This document shows, one piece after another, positions 1 to 8,295 of a DNA stretch of 64,000 nt. The DNA is from Synechococcales cyanobacterium CNB (lineage in GTDB: Bacteria > Planctomycetota > Phycisphaerae > Phycisphaerales > UBA1924). Numbering within the stretch: position 1 is the stretch's first letter; each line of letters opens with the position of its first letter. The position numbers and the translations under genes were made by a program. The stretch covers positions 310,001 to 374,000 of the forward strand of contig SZOZ01000002.1 of assembly GCA_030263455.1 (NCBI GenBank), given 5' to 3'. Below the pieces are notes generated by a model. The model worked only from the letters and a program-made list of their open reading frames with translations, was not told the origin of the DNA and searched no databases.

Positions 1-2
1 CG

Positions 3-839
3 ATCGTGGCGTCCGCGGGGACGGTCGAGTACAAGGGCCTGACGATCGGCCTCTGCTGCCCCGGGTGCGGGGAGCAGTTCCTCTCGTGGGACGAGGCCCG
101 CAAGGATGAGTTCGTGGCGCTCGCCAGGGCGAGGCGCGAGCCGGGGCAGGAGCAGCACGGCGCGAATGCTGAAAAGCAACCCGAGACGGGCGCGGCCGCC
201 GACGCGGAGCCGTGGACGGATCTGTACACGCTCGGGACGTGCCCGATCTCGGGGCGGAAGCTCGGCTCGATGGGCGATCCCGTGGTGAAGCGCTACGACG
301 GGCGCGAGGTCCGATTCTGCTGCTCGGGGTGCATCGAACGGTTCGAGGCCGACCCGGCGGCAGCATGGAAGAAGGTGGACGAGGCGATGATCAAGGACCA
401 GCGACCGTTCTACCCGCTGGAGACATGCGTTGTTTCGGACGAGCCGCTGAAGGAGGACGGGCGGGACGTGGCCACAGAGGTCGTGTTCAACAACCGGCTG
501 GTGCGGCTGTGCTGCCGGAGCTGCGTCAAGGAGTTTCGGGCGGACCCCCGCGCGTTGATGAAGAAACTCGACAAGGCCGCGGCGGACGCGCAGCGGAAGG
601 ACTACCCCCTGACGACGTGCATCGTGGCGGGGGGCGAGTTGGGATCGATGGGCGAGCCGTCGGAGATGGTGGTCGCCGGTCGGCTGCTGCGGTTCTGCTG
701 CGCGAGTTGCCACCCCAAGGTGAAGGCCGACCCGCTGCGTTACCTCCGGATCATCGACGAGGCGTGGCGCGCGAAGGGGCGATACTTGCCCGAGCGTGCG
801 GCGGACGAGCCTGCCCGTGAGAACCGCAAGAGCGACTGA
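3..839 (+). CDS. multi-TRASH/YHS-like metal-binding protein (5' end outside window)
   Basis: The reading frame is open to the left edge, so the N-terminus is missing; the GTG at 6 need not be the start. The visible 277 or so residues hold four copies of a small Cys module. A C-C-x-x-C element followed by an aromatic residue recurs (LCCPGCGEQF, FCCSGCIERF, LCCRSCVKEF, FCCASCHPKV). In the last three copies it is preceded by a Thr-Cys turn (TCPISG, TCVVSD, TCIVAG). This spacing resembles TRASH/YHS zinc-ribbon-like metal-binding domains. No catalytic domain is visible, and the linker at about residues 40-65 is low complexity. It converges on nosL with only 21 bases between the stops, so a role in copper or other metal handling for NosZ is plausible but inferred from position and cysteines only. 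Confidence 0.7.
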   Translation: MVASAGTVEYKGLTIGLCCPGCGEQFLSWDEARKDEFVALARARREPGQEQHGANAEKQPETGAAADAEPWTDLYTLGTCPISGRKLGSMGDPVVKRYDGREVRFCCSGCIERFEADPAAAWKKVDEAMIKDQRPFYPLETCVVSDEPLKEDGRDVATEVVFNNRLVRLCCRSCVKEFRADPRALMKKLDKAAADAQRKDYPLTTCIVAGGELGSMGEPSEMVVAGRLLRFCCASCHPKVKADPLRYLRIIDEAWRAKGRYLPERAADEPARENRKSD

Positions 840-860
840 GAAGGGCGTTCTGACGATTCG

Positions 861-1358
861 TCAGGGCGCGGCGGAACCGAGGCGTTTCCATGCGGCGGCG
901 AAGGGCACGACGTCGCCCGAGGGCGCGCCGCTCGGAGTCGGCGGCCGCTGCGCCGCGAGTGTGGCGAGCACGGCATCCGCATCGGAACGTGCGCCGAACG
1001 CGGCGGCATTCGAGCCCATCGGGGTGCGCAAGTCGCGGGAGAAGATGAACTGGGCGGTCTCGGTCTTTAGCCACGCGCCGGTGGCGTAGTCGTGCGACCA
1101 GCGAGCGATGATCTCGCCGGCGTGCTCGTTCTCGAAGTTGACCTGGCAGTTGAAGTCGTCGAACAGGCGCGGTTCGGGGCCGCGTGGGCCGGGAACGATG
1201 GTCGCGGTCGCCCACCGGGCGTCGCTGATGATCATGTTGCACTCGGCGCAGACGTCGTAACCGAGCCGGATGGCGGGCGGGCCGTCGGTGGCCTGATTGC
1301 CGCACCCGCCCAGCGAGAGGAGGGACACCGCGACGAGCGTGATTGCGTGATGTTTCAC
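861..1358 (-). CDS. nosL: NosL copper-delivery lipoprotein
   Basis: A 165-residue putative lipoprotein of the NosL family, which binds Cu(I) and supplies copper for NosZ maturation. I chose the GTG at 1358 because GGAGG lies 8 nt before it and it overlaps the nosY stop as GTGA. An upstream ATG at 1442 would add 28 residues with no signal character. The N-terminus has a hydrophobic stretch ending in LGGC, a lipobox. The family signature follows as CAECNMIISD (about residue 45), a Cys-x-x-Cys-x-Met copper site, and then an FDDFNCQ segment. It is the last gene of the nos run. A small palindrome, CTGACG-ATT-CGTCAG, overlaps its stop codon (850-864) at the convergent junction and may act as a weak terminator. 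Confidence 0.9.
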   Translation of the reverse strand: MKHHAITLVAVSLLSLGGCGNQATDGPPAIRLGYDVCAECNMIISDARWATATIVPGPRGPEPRLFDDFNCQVNFENEHAGEIIARWSHDYATGAWLKTETAQFIFSRDLRTPMGSNAAAFGARSDADAVLATLAAQRPPTPSGAPSGDVVPFAAAWKRLGSAAP

Positions 1359-2254
1359 GGCGAGTTCCTCCGAGCGAAGAGGAGCGTGGCCAGGGCGAGA
1401 GGAACGGCAGCCCACGCGGCGACGGTAGCGGCGAGGACCCAAGGGAGGGCACGGCCCAGCGTGAAAGAGGCGTACGCGCCGACGGGGCCGAGAACGTCAA
1501 GCGAGGCGTTCATGTTCACGATGACGGCCATCTTGAACGATTGCATGGGGTTGAGGATCGCCAGGCCGAAGATCTCCTGGACGCGCAGTCGGAAGAGGAT
1601 GGAGCTTGCCATGAGTCCGAGGTCGCTGACGAAGACGAGCGCAAGCCAGACGAACAGAGCGATGCCCGTGGCGACCGCGGAGCGGCGCGAGACGACGGAG
1701 ATGAGGACGCCAACCGAGAGCATGGCGAGCGCGAGCAGCGCGGTGAAGGCGACGAGCAGGGCGTAGGCGGCGATGCCGACGCCCCCGGCACGCCACGCGA
1801 GGACGGCCGCGCTGACACCGAAACCGATGCAGAGTGAGCAGACGAGCGCGGCGGCGAGGCCCGCGTACTTGCCGAGGATGACCTGCGTGCGCGACACCGG
1901 CTGGGCGAGGAGATAGATGAGTGTGCCTCGCTCGCGTTCACCGGCGATCGCGCCCGCTCCGGCGGTGAGCGCCATGAGCGGAACGACGAGCATGATGAGG
2001 TTGAGCAGTCCCGCGGCGGTGCGCCCGAAACCGGCGAAGCCGTGGGAACCGACGCCGCTGAGCGAGAGGAACGAGACGCCGACGGCGAGCACGGTGAAGG
2101 CGACCGTGTAGAGGAGGAACCAGCGGCTGGCGATGGCGTCGCGGAACTCGCGGCGGGCGAACGCCGCCAGCCCGCCGAGGAAGGAACGGGCGGGGGTCGC
2201 GGCACTCGCGGCGCCGCGACGATTCGCGAGGGCGGAAGGAGCGACCGTGGTCAT
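1355..2254 (-). CDS. nosY: NosY ABC-2 type permease
   Basis: A 299-residue polytopic inner-membrane protein, the permease partner of NosF in the NosDFY complex that matures the CuZ centre of nitrous oxide reductase. About six hydrophobic segments are visible, starting with WFLLYTVAFTVLAVGVSFLS near residue 45. The segment AGERERGTLIYLLAQPVSR (about residues 105-125) is the conserved cytoplasmic coupling element of this ABC-2 family. The start at 2254 is an ATG overlapping the nosF stop as ATGA, so translation is probably coupled. The N-terminal 30 residues are Ala-rich and poorly conserved-looking. Confidence 0.88.
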   Translation of the reverse strand: MTTVAPSALANRRGAASAATPARSFLGGLAAFARREFRDAIASRWFLLYTVAFTVLAVGVSFLSLSGVGSHGFAGFGRTAAGLLNLIMLVVPLMALTAGAGAIAGERERGTLIYLLAQPVSRTQVILGKYAGLAAALVCSLCIGFGVSAAVLAWRAGGVGIAAYALLVAFTALLALAMLSVGVLISVVSRRSAVATGIALFVWLALVFVSDLGLMASSILFRLRVQEIFGLAILNPMQSFKMAVIVNMNASLDVLGPVGAYASFTLGRALPWVLAATVAAWAAVPLALATLLFARRNSP

Positions 2255-3132
2255 GCCGTCACCTCCGGAAAGTGAACGTCGTCGAGCACCTCGATGTCGC
2301 GGACCTCGATGCGATGACGGGCCAGCGCGCTGATCGGCTCGGCCTTGCGGTCGCGCGCGACGGCAACACACAGCCCGTCGCCGTTGAGGTGGACGGCGTG
2401 ACCGGCCCGGCGGAGCGCCTCGGCGGCGTCCTCCTCCCGAGCCATCGCCAGGTGCAGGCGGATGACCTGCACCGGCTTCTCGGTGGGCCAGACTTCCGCG
2501 GGCGTGGTGTCTCGCTCGATGCGGCCGCGTTCGAGGACGAGGACGCGATCGGCCAGGGCGATGACCTCGTCCGGCCGGTGCGAGGCGAAGATGAGCGTCT
2601 TGCCCGCCTGCTTGAGGGCGCGGAGGGTGTGGACGACCTCGCCGCGACCGGCTGCGTCGAGGTTGGAGGTCGGCTCGTCGAGGACGATGAGGGGGGGGTC
2701 GCTGAGCAAGGCAATGGCGAGCGCGAGGCGCTGCTTCATGCCGCCGGAGAGGTCGCGGACACGCTTGCGTTCGTGGCCGGTGAGTCCGACGGCGGCAAGA
2801 GCCTGGGCCGCGGTCGCGGGGGTTGCGCGGCGCAGTCCCGCGAAGAAGCCCATCGCGGAGGCGAGGCGGACGTCGTCGTGGAAGGCGAGTTCCTGCGGGA
2901 CGTAGCCGGCGAGAGCGCGAGCGTGGCGGCCGCGGCGGCGAACGTCGATGCCGCCGACGGTGGCGCGCCCCTTGAACCGACAGACACCGAGGAGGCAGCG
3001 GATGAGGGTTGTCTTGCCCGCGCCGTTGCTGCCCCAGAGAGCGAGCGACGCGCCGTCGGCGAGTTCGAAGGAGACGTTCGCAACGGCCGTGATGCGTCCG
3101 AACTTCTTGGTGATGTTCGTTGCGGTGATCAT
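2251..3132 (-). CDS. nosF: NosF ABC transporter ATPase
   Basis: A 293-residue ATPase subunit of NosDFY. Walker A is GSNGAGKTT (residues 34-42), the signature is LSGGMKQR (near 130), and Walker B is LIVLDEP followed by a switch His in FASHRPDE. The C-terminal 80 residues form the small extra domain typical of copper/NosF-type ATPases. The start overlaps the nosD stop (ATGA) and the stop overlaps nosY, so nosD, nosF and nosY form an unbroken translational chain. Confidence 0.9.
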   Translation of the reverse strand: MITATNITKKFGRITAVANVSFELADGASLALWGSNGAGKTTLIRCLLGVCRFKGRATVGGIDVRRRGRHARALAGYVPQELAFHDDVRLASAMGFFAGLRRATPATAAQALAAVGLTGHERKRVRDLSGGMKQRLALAIALLSDPPLIVLDEPTSNLDAAGRGEVVHTLRALKQAGKTLIFASHRPDEVIALADRVLVLERGRIERDTTPAEVWPTEKPVQVIRLHLAMAREEDAAEALRRAGHAVHLNGDGLCVAVARDRKAEPISALARHRIEVRDIEVLDDVHFPEVTA

Positions 3133-4532
3133 GCGTGGTGTCCCTCCGGAGTCGGCAAGGCGCGACGTTCGCGCCCGAGGGCGAACACCGTGCCGATGGC
3201 CGAGAGCAGCAGACCGGCGGCGAGCGCGGCAAGGGGCGCCCGTGATCGCGGAGCGTCGGCGATCTCCGACCCTATCGTGGGCGGCCGGGCGAGAGGCGCG
3301 GGATCGACGAGCATGGGCACGGGGCGCAGTTCGGGCAGCGCACGGGCTGTGAACTCGATGGCGCGCTGGGCCGGGCTGTGGACGAAGAGGCGGAGGTTCG
3401 GCTCCGCTGTCAGCATGGCGCCGAAGAGGCTGCGCGGCTCGTAGGCCGTGTCGCCGACGCCGTCGGAGTCGAGGTCGATCCCTGCGTAGTCGGACCAGTA
3501 GTTGCCGACGCCGTCCCGGGAGAAGGTGTTGTTGGCGAGTTGACCGCGACCGTGGGCGGTGGCGGGTTCCTCGTTCTCGATGAAGGCGTTGGCGACAAAG
3601 ACGTTGCTGTGCGTGTTGGGCGTCGCGAGGAGGCCGATCTCGTTGAAGGCGATCATGTTGGACTCGAAGAGTCCGGTGGATCCGACGGAGGAGGGGCTGT
3701 TGTCGACGTAGACGCCGACGCGGTTGGCGAGCATGGCGTTGCCGCGAATGACGATGTCGTCGCAGTCCTTCAGCCCCAGGCCGTAGCCGCTCGCGCCGCG
3801 GTTGTTGAGCATCCGGTTGTCGATGAGGGTGATGCGGTTGCTGTACATGAGGTAGACGCCGACGGAGTTGCCTGACAGGATGTTGCGGGAGAGGGTGGTG
3901 TCATGCGTGTACATGAAGTGGAGGCCGTAGCGGCTCCCGGTCACGGTGTTCCGCTCGACGCGCAGGTTCTCGGAGTACCAGAAGACGATGTCGCGCGATT
4001 GATGGACGGCGTTGTCCGTGATGGTGCAATCGTGGCTCCACCAGAGGCGGATGCCGTCGCCCCGGCGTTCGGGGTCGAGGGGTTTGCACCGGACGACATT
4101 GTCGCGGATGACGGAGCCTGGCGCTTCGCGCAGGTCGATGCCGTAGAGCGCGTCCTCGACACGGTTGGACTCGATGGTGACCGGGCCGGTGATGGCCCTG
4201 ATCGCTGCGGACTCGCCCGAGACGTCGTCGCCCGAAGCGCGAACGGTGCATCCGCGGAGGGTGACGTCCGCCGCGGCGATTTCGATGACGGTGCCGCGGC
4301 CGAGGCCGTCGAAGACGGCCCTGCCGCCGCCGTCGAGCGTGACGGGCTTGCGGATGACGAGGTTGCCCTCGTAGACGCCGGGAGGAACGCGGATGACGGA
4401 GCCTGGCGAAGCGGCGTCGATCATCGCTGCGACGGCGGCGACGGGCTGACGCTGCGGATCGGACGACCGCTGCGGCGCCGCGGCGCACGCGGAGGCGAAC
4501 AGGCACAGGATGATCCCCCGAAAGAGGCGCAT
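3129..4532 (-). CDS. nosD: NosD periplasmic beta-helix copper-maturation protein
   Basis: A 467-residue exported protein with a right-handed beta-helix (NosD/CASH repeats, roughly residues 40-380). Short turns with NNRIxx, GVYLMYSN and GVYVDNS-type patterns repeat every 22-24 residues. It works with NosF and NosY in building the copper-sulfur site of NosZ. The N-terminus (MRLFRGIILCLFASAC) is a signal peptide, possibly of lipoprotein type, although the ASAC box is only fair. The C-terminus carries an extra hydrophobic helix (APLAALAAGLLLSAIGTVFA) before a short basic tail, so the protein may be membrane-anchored. Its ATG shares one base with the upstream stop (TGATG). Confidence 0.9.
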   Translation of the reverse strand: MRLFRGIILCLFASACAAAPQRSSDPQRQPVAAVAAMIDAASPGSVIRVPPGVYEGNLVIRKPVTLDGGGRAVFDGLGRGTVIEIAAADVTLRGCTVRASGDDVSGESAAIRAITGPVTIESNRVEDALYGIDLREAPGSVIRDNVVRCKPLDPERRGDGIRLWWSHDCTITDNAVHQSRDIVFWYSENLRVERNTVTGSRYGLHFMYTHDTTLSRNILSGNSVGVYLMYSNRITLIDNRMLNNRGASGYGLGLKDCDDIVIRGNAMLANRVGVYVDNSPSSVGSTGLFESNMIAFNEIGLLATPNTHSNVFVANAFIENEEPATAHGRGQLANNTFSRDGVGNYWSDYAGIDLDSDGVGDTAYEPRSLFGAMLTAEPNLRLFVHSPAQRAIEFTARALPELRPVPMLVDPAPLARPPTIGSEIADAPRSRAPLAALAAGLLLSAIGTVFALGRERRALPTPEGHHA

Positions 4533-5209
4533 CACGTGCTCCTGCCGTTGACCACGGCGGCCTGCTGCCGGACCAGCGGCAGGTAGGCGCGCCGGTGGAA
4601 GTAGAGGGAGACAATGAGGATGAGCGACGCGGCGGTCGCCAGGTACAGCCCGATGCCCGGCGTGGCGATGGTCACGAACTGCCCGATGCCGCCGCGGCCG
4701 AGCGCGGTGGGTACAAAGGGCTTGACGGCGTTGGAGAGGGGCGCGTCGGGGTCGAGGTTGAGGCCGAAGTGCCGCATCCAGAGCTGGAGGTCCACGAGGA
4801 AGACGACGGGGAAGAAGACCACGGGCGCGACGAGCAGCACGGCCCATCGGCTGTGGATATAGGCGGCGAGTTCGAGGAGAACGACGAAGGCGATCATGAT
4901 GAAGACGCCGACCTCGCGTTCGAGCTGCGCGGCTTCATAGAGGGAACGCATGCCGATGTAGTGGTTGAGGCCGTCGATCTCGGCGACGTCGCCGGTGAGG
5001 TGGTTGAGATAGGCGGTCATGTGGAGGCCGCTGGGGTACTGGGGAGCCTGGAGCTCCATGTGCCAGTAGGGCAGGAACAGGGAGACCAGGAGGAGGATGC
5101 GCGCGACGAGCAGAAGGAATCCGGGCGTTCCGTAGCGGAGGGATCGCTTCCAGGTCTCTTCGGGGCTGACACGAGGTCCGATGATGCGTTCGATGAAGCC
5201 GAGACTCAA
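4532..5209 (-). CDS. nosB: NosB-like membrane protein of clade II nos clusters
   Basis: A 225-residue integral membrane protein with about four hydrophobic helices, lying between nosZ and nosD. That is the position of nosB in clade II (atypical) N2O-reducer clusters such as that of Wolinella. The most conserved-looking part is the loop after helix 1, with YPSGLHMTAYLNHLTGDVAE and then IDGLNHYIGM, rich in His and likely exposed outside the membrane. I chose the TTG at 5209 because AAGGAG lies 7 nt upstream. The GTG at 5281 would add 24 polar residues and has no ribosome-binding site. The biochemical role of this family is not settled; its presence is a marker of clade II operons. Confidence 0.75.
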   Translation of the reverse strand: MSLGFIERIIGPRVSPEETWKRSLRYGTPGFLLLVARILLLVSLFLPYWHMELQAPQYPSGLHMTAYLNHLTGDVAEIDGLNHYIGMRSLYEAAQLEREVGVFIMIAFVVLLELAAYIHSRWAVLLVAPVVFFPVVFLVDLQLWMRHFGLNLDPDAPLSNAVKPFVPTALGRGGIGQFVTIATPGIGLYLATAASLILIVSLYFHRRAYLPLVRQQAAVVNGRST

Positions 5210-5298
5210 GGGCGCGCTCCTTGCTCGCTGGTGTGCTTGGGTGTGCGAAGACCGAGCGGAAACCTCGCCGGGCGTTCTCACGCTCGGCGAGGGTCGGG

Positions 5299-7275
5299 TC
5301 AGTTGGGTTCGACCATGAGGTAGCCCATCATCTCAAGGTGAAGGGCGGAGCAGAACTCGGAGCAGTAGTAGGGGAAGACGCCGGGGGTGTCGGCGATGAA
5401 CTCGACGGTGACGGTCTCACCGGGTTCGAGGCTGACGGCGATGTTGTAGCCCGGGACGGCGAAGCCATGGACGGCGTCGACGGCGCGTTCGAGGCTGGTC
5501 ATGCGCCAAATGACCGTGTCGCCCTGCTTGACCTTGACGTGATCGGGGTTGAACTGGCTGCGGACGACGGTCATCCAGACCTCAACGGTGCTGCCTTCGC
5601 GCGTGACGCGTTCCATGCCCTTCTTCGGCGCCATGGGGTCGATGCGCTGCTTGTGGGGATCCCAGCCGACTTCGGGGTAGATGCTCCATGGCTTGAGGAG
5701 GTCGGCGCGGATGATCTGGGCGTAGTGCGGCTCTCCGAAACCGATGGGCATGTCGTAGATGACGGGCATGTTGGCGCCCTGACCCGAGATGTCGATGAGC
5801 TGGAAGTTCTGGGCGAGCAGCGGGCCGGGGTGGAGGAAGCGATCGACGGACCACTTGTTGAAGGAGACGAGGTAGCGGCCGAGCGGGTTGACGGTGTCGC
5901 CGTGGACCGCGCCGAGGTGTCCGACGTTGTACTGGACGGGGGTCTTGTGGACGAGGGTCCAGTCCGGCTCGGGCGTGCCCTTGCCGTACTCGCCGCCGAG
6001 GGTCCAGCGAGCGATGGCGGAGTCGAGGAAGAGCGAGGTGTAGGCGTAGCCGTCGCTGCCGAACTGGGTGTGGAGCGGCCCGAGGCCGACTTCAACGCGA
6101 GCCTCGACAACGGCGTCGAACTCGAGGATCGGGATGCCGTAGTCGTCGCTGCCGGAGTAGGTCTTGTTGGCGATGGCTCGCTTGATCTTCTCAGCGGAGT
6201 AGACGGTGACGTGCGGGTCGAGTTTGCCGGCGACGACGATGAAGTCGCCCCTGGGCGCCACGTCGACGCCGTGCGGGCTGCGCGGCTCGGGCGTGAGGTA
6301 GAGCAGCCCTTCGGCGATGGAGGTCTCGATGGGGATGACGGGGAAGCCGAACTGCTCCTTCGCGCCGCCCGCACGGAAGACGGCCTCGGCCTTCTTCCAG
6401 TCGACGATGTGGAGCAGGTCCGTGGCGTTGCGGCTGACGCCGGCCTCGAAGGGTGGTTTCTTGTCCTGAACGCCGCCGGTCGCCAGCTCGGTGTTCAGGG
6501 AGTTGATGAAGATGAAGCCGTCGCTGGCGAGCTTGCCCGCGTCCACGATGTCCTGCCAGTAGGGCGGGAGTTCCAGGGCGAAGGACTCTCCGGGGACGAT
6601 GCGGCCCTGCTTGCGGTCGAACTTCCAGAAGATCACGCAGCCGCGGTGCGTCTCCTTGTACTTGTCCATGGTGGCGTACTCCCATCCGAAGGGAACGCCG
6701 TACTGCGAACTCTCGATGACGTACTCCGTGTTGGGCGTGACGCACAGGCCGTGGTTGCTGACGGTGAGCGGGTTCTTGAGGATCTGCTTGGTTTCGAAGT
6801 CGCGCAGGTCGATGACGGCGACGCGGGAGTTGACCTTGTCGTTGATGAAAAGCCATTCGCCGTCGTAGTCGCCGTTGGTTTCGGAGAGCGCGGGGTGGTG
6901 GGTGTCACCCCAGAGGTTGGGCTTGCCCGCGACGTTGCCCTGGGCGAGCACGTCGTTCCCCACGCCGTAGCCCCACCCCTGCCAAGGCTCGGGAGTGAAG
7001 ACGGCGATGGTGCGGATGAGGCGCATGGAGGGGACGCCGATGACGTGGACCTGCCCGCTGTGCCCGCCCGACGAGAAGATGACGAACTCGTCCTTCATGC
7101 CGCTGGGCGTGTAGGTCTTGGCTGCGGCGAGGAGGTCGGCCGTGCTCAGGCCTCGCGCCTGGGCCACCTTCTGCACGTCGGCCATGGATTGCGCGCCGGC
7201 GTGCCCGGCGAGCAGACCGAGCGCGGCGACGGATGCCGCGACAGCGGTACGGATGGGGATCGGAGCGTGTTTCAT
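5299..7275 (-). CDS. nosZ: nitrous oxide reductase NosZ, clade II type
   Basis: A 658-residue periplasmic copper enzyme that reduces N2O to N2. The leader (hydrophobic core VAASVAALGLLAGHAGA) has no twin-arginine motif. Export by Sec rather than Tat is a hallmark of clade II NosZ. The N-terminal seven-bladed propeller carries the CuZ histidines, for example GDTHHPALSE (about residue 125), NHGLCV, PHGVDVAP, GPLHTQFG and NVGHLGAVHGDT. The C-terminal cupredoxin domain holds CuA: a His in VHGF and then CSEFCSALHLEMMG, the C-x3-C-x3-H-x2-M ligand set. The start at 7275 follows AAGGAG at 6 nt. It lies 64 bases downstream of the cytochrome gene and is probably co-transcribed with it. Confidence 0.95.
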   Translation of the reverse strand: MKHAPIPIRTAVAASVAALGLLAGHAGAQSMADVQKVAQARGLSTADLLAAAKTYTPSGMKDEFVIFSSGGHSGQVHVIGVPSMRLIRTIAVFTPEPWQGWGYGVGNDVLAQGNVAGKPNLWGDTHHPALSETNGDYDGEWLFINDKVNSRVAVIDLRDFETKQILKNPLTVSNHGLCVTPNTEYVIESSQYGVPFGWEYATMDKYKETHRGCVIFWKFDRKQGRIVPGESFALELPPYWQDIVDAGKLASDGFIFINSLNTELATGGVQDKKPPFEAGVSRNATDLLHIVDWKKAEAVFRAGGAKEQFGFPVIPIETSIAEGLLYLTPEPRSPHGVDVAPRGDFIVVAGKLDPHVTVYSAEKIKRAIANKTYSGSDDYGIPILEFDAVVEARVEVGLGPLHTQFGSDGYAYTSLFLDSAIARWTLGGEYGKGTPEPDWTLVHKTPVQYNVGHLGAVHGDTVNPLGRYLVSFNKWSVDRFLHPGPLLAQNFQLIDISGQGANMPVIYDMPIGFGEPHYAQIIRADLLKPWSIYPEVGWDPHKQRIDPMAPKKGMERVTREGSTVEVWMTVVRSQFNPDHVKVKQGDTVIWRMTSLERAVDAVHGFAVPGYNIAVSLEPGETVTVEFIADTPGVFPYYCSEFCSALHLEMMGYLMVEPN

Positions 7276-7339
7276 GGGTTTCTCCTTCATGCGATGCGCT
7301 GACGGGTGGAGTGAATCCGGTCGTCCGCCACGACGGCGG

Positions 7340-8206
7340 TCATTGCTGGAGCGTGCGGATGAACGTGATGATGTCGGCGATCTGGTCGTCGGTGAGGGCG
7401 GGATTACCGCCCTTGGGAGGCATGTCGATCCCCGTCGTGTTCTCGGCGTCCCAGACGGGCCGGCCAGACTTGACGAAGGTGAGAAGTTCGGCGTCCGACT
7501 TGGAAGCGATGAAGTCGCTCGCCTTGAGCGGCTTGCCCAGCCCTTCCATGCCCTCACCTCGCGCGCCGTGGCACGCGGAGCAGGAAGCGATGAAGAGCTC
7601 GTACCCTACGCCGCCGACTTCCGCACCGCCGGCGGCCTGTTCACCGTCCGCACCGTTGAGAGCCTTGGTGTTCCACGCCTCGACGGAGACGGTCGGCGCC
7701 TTCGGATCCTGGATGGCGCGGAGGAAGGTAACGACAGCAGTGAGCCTGACGTCGTCGATGCCCTGCGCGCCGCGCGCGGGCATGAGAGTGCCGCTCGTGT
7801 TCGCAGGGTCGGTGGGGAGCCGCCCGTTAACGAGCAGGTCGAACAGCTCACTGTCGCTCGCGCCCTGAACGAACGCGCTGTTGCGGAGCGGTTTGCCGAG
7901 CCGGGGAAGGCCCTCGCCGGTCTTCCCGTGGCAGAGCGCGCACGCCCCGAGGTAGGTCGTTTCGCCGAGGGCGATCTCGCGCGGCTCGACGCCGAGAGCA
8001 GCCGCTTCAACGCTCCAGGGAGGCGGGGGGGGCTTTGGCTGGCCCAACACCATCAAGGCAAGGATGGCTGGAAGCGTGGCTGTCAGGATCGCCGACGCAC
8101 CGACGATGTGCCAGCGGTACGGATCGGCGGGAGGCGAGCGACGGGCGCCGCGGACGGGCGTGCGTGCGGGTCGCTCGAACGTGGGAAGCGTGTCGGTGGA
8201 GGTCAT
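7340..8206 (-). CDS. membrane-anchored di-haem cytochrome c, likely NosZ electron donor
   Basis: A 288-residue protein with an N-terminal membrane helix (about residues 33-52, after a positively charged tail) and two cytochrome c domains. Each has a C-x-x-C-H haem site, CALCH near 90 and CSACH near 205, and a distal Met (GTLMPARG and GIDMPPKGG). Both domains end in the usual helix (TAVVTFLRAI and IADIITFIRTL), suggesting a duplication. It is the first gene of the nos run. Clade II clusters commonly encode c-type cytochromes (nosC1/nosC2), so it probably passes electrons from the quinol pool to NosZ. That assignment rests on domain type and position. Confidence 0.85.
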   Translation of the reverse strand: MTSTDTLPTFERPARTPVRGARRSPPADPYRWHIVGASAILTATLPAILALMVLGQPKPPPPPWSVEAAALGVEPREIALGETTYLGACALCHGKTGEGLPRLGKPLRNSAFVQGASDSELFDLLVNGRLPTDPANTSGTLMPARGAQGIDDVRLTAVVTFLRAIQDPKAPTVSVEAWNTKALNGADGEQAAGGAEVGGVGYELFIASCSACHGARGEGMEGLGKPLKASDFIASKSDAELLTFVKSGRPVWDAENTTGIDMPPKGGNPALTDDQIADIITFIRTLQQ

Positions 8207-8246
8207 GGCAGGTTCTCACTGATCGTGGGTGCGGGGTATTGTGTAG

Positions 8247-8270
8247 TAATGGATGCAAATATGCGGTTTT
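8247..8270. promoter_or_regulatory. possible Rrf2-type operator before the nos run
   Basis: An AT-rich island about 40 bases upstream of the cytochrome c start. It contains TAATGGAT, which is identical to eight bases of the palindrome in front of the rrf2 gene (8781-8804), followed by a weakly matching second half (AATATGC). The shared half-site and its place suggest the nos genes and rrf2 answer to the same regulator. The second half is degenerate, so this is tentative. Confidence 0.3.
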
Positions 8271-8295
8271 AGCCTAGGGCACGGACCGAATGTGG

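Noticed and set aside
6-8. GTG at 6 as the true start of the TRASH-repeat protein
   Set aside because: The frame is open to the window edge, the first module appears cut, and no upstream sequence is available to judge a start.
5210-5281. Longer NosB-like protein starting at GTG 5281
   Set aside because: No ribosome-binding site; the extra 24 residues are polar, and the TTG at 5209 has a good AAGGAG.
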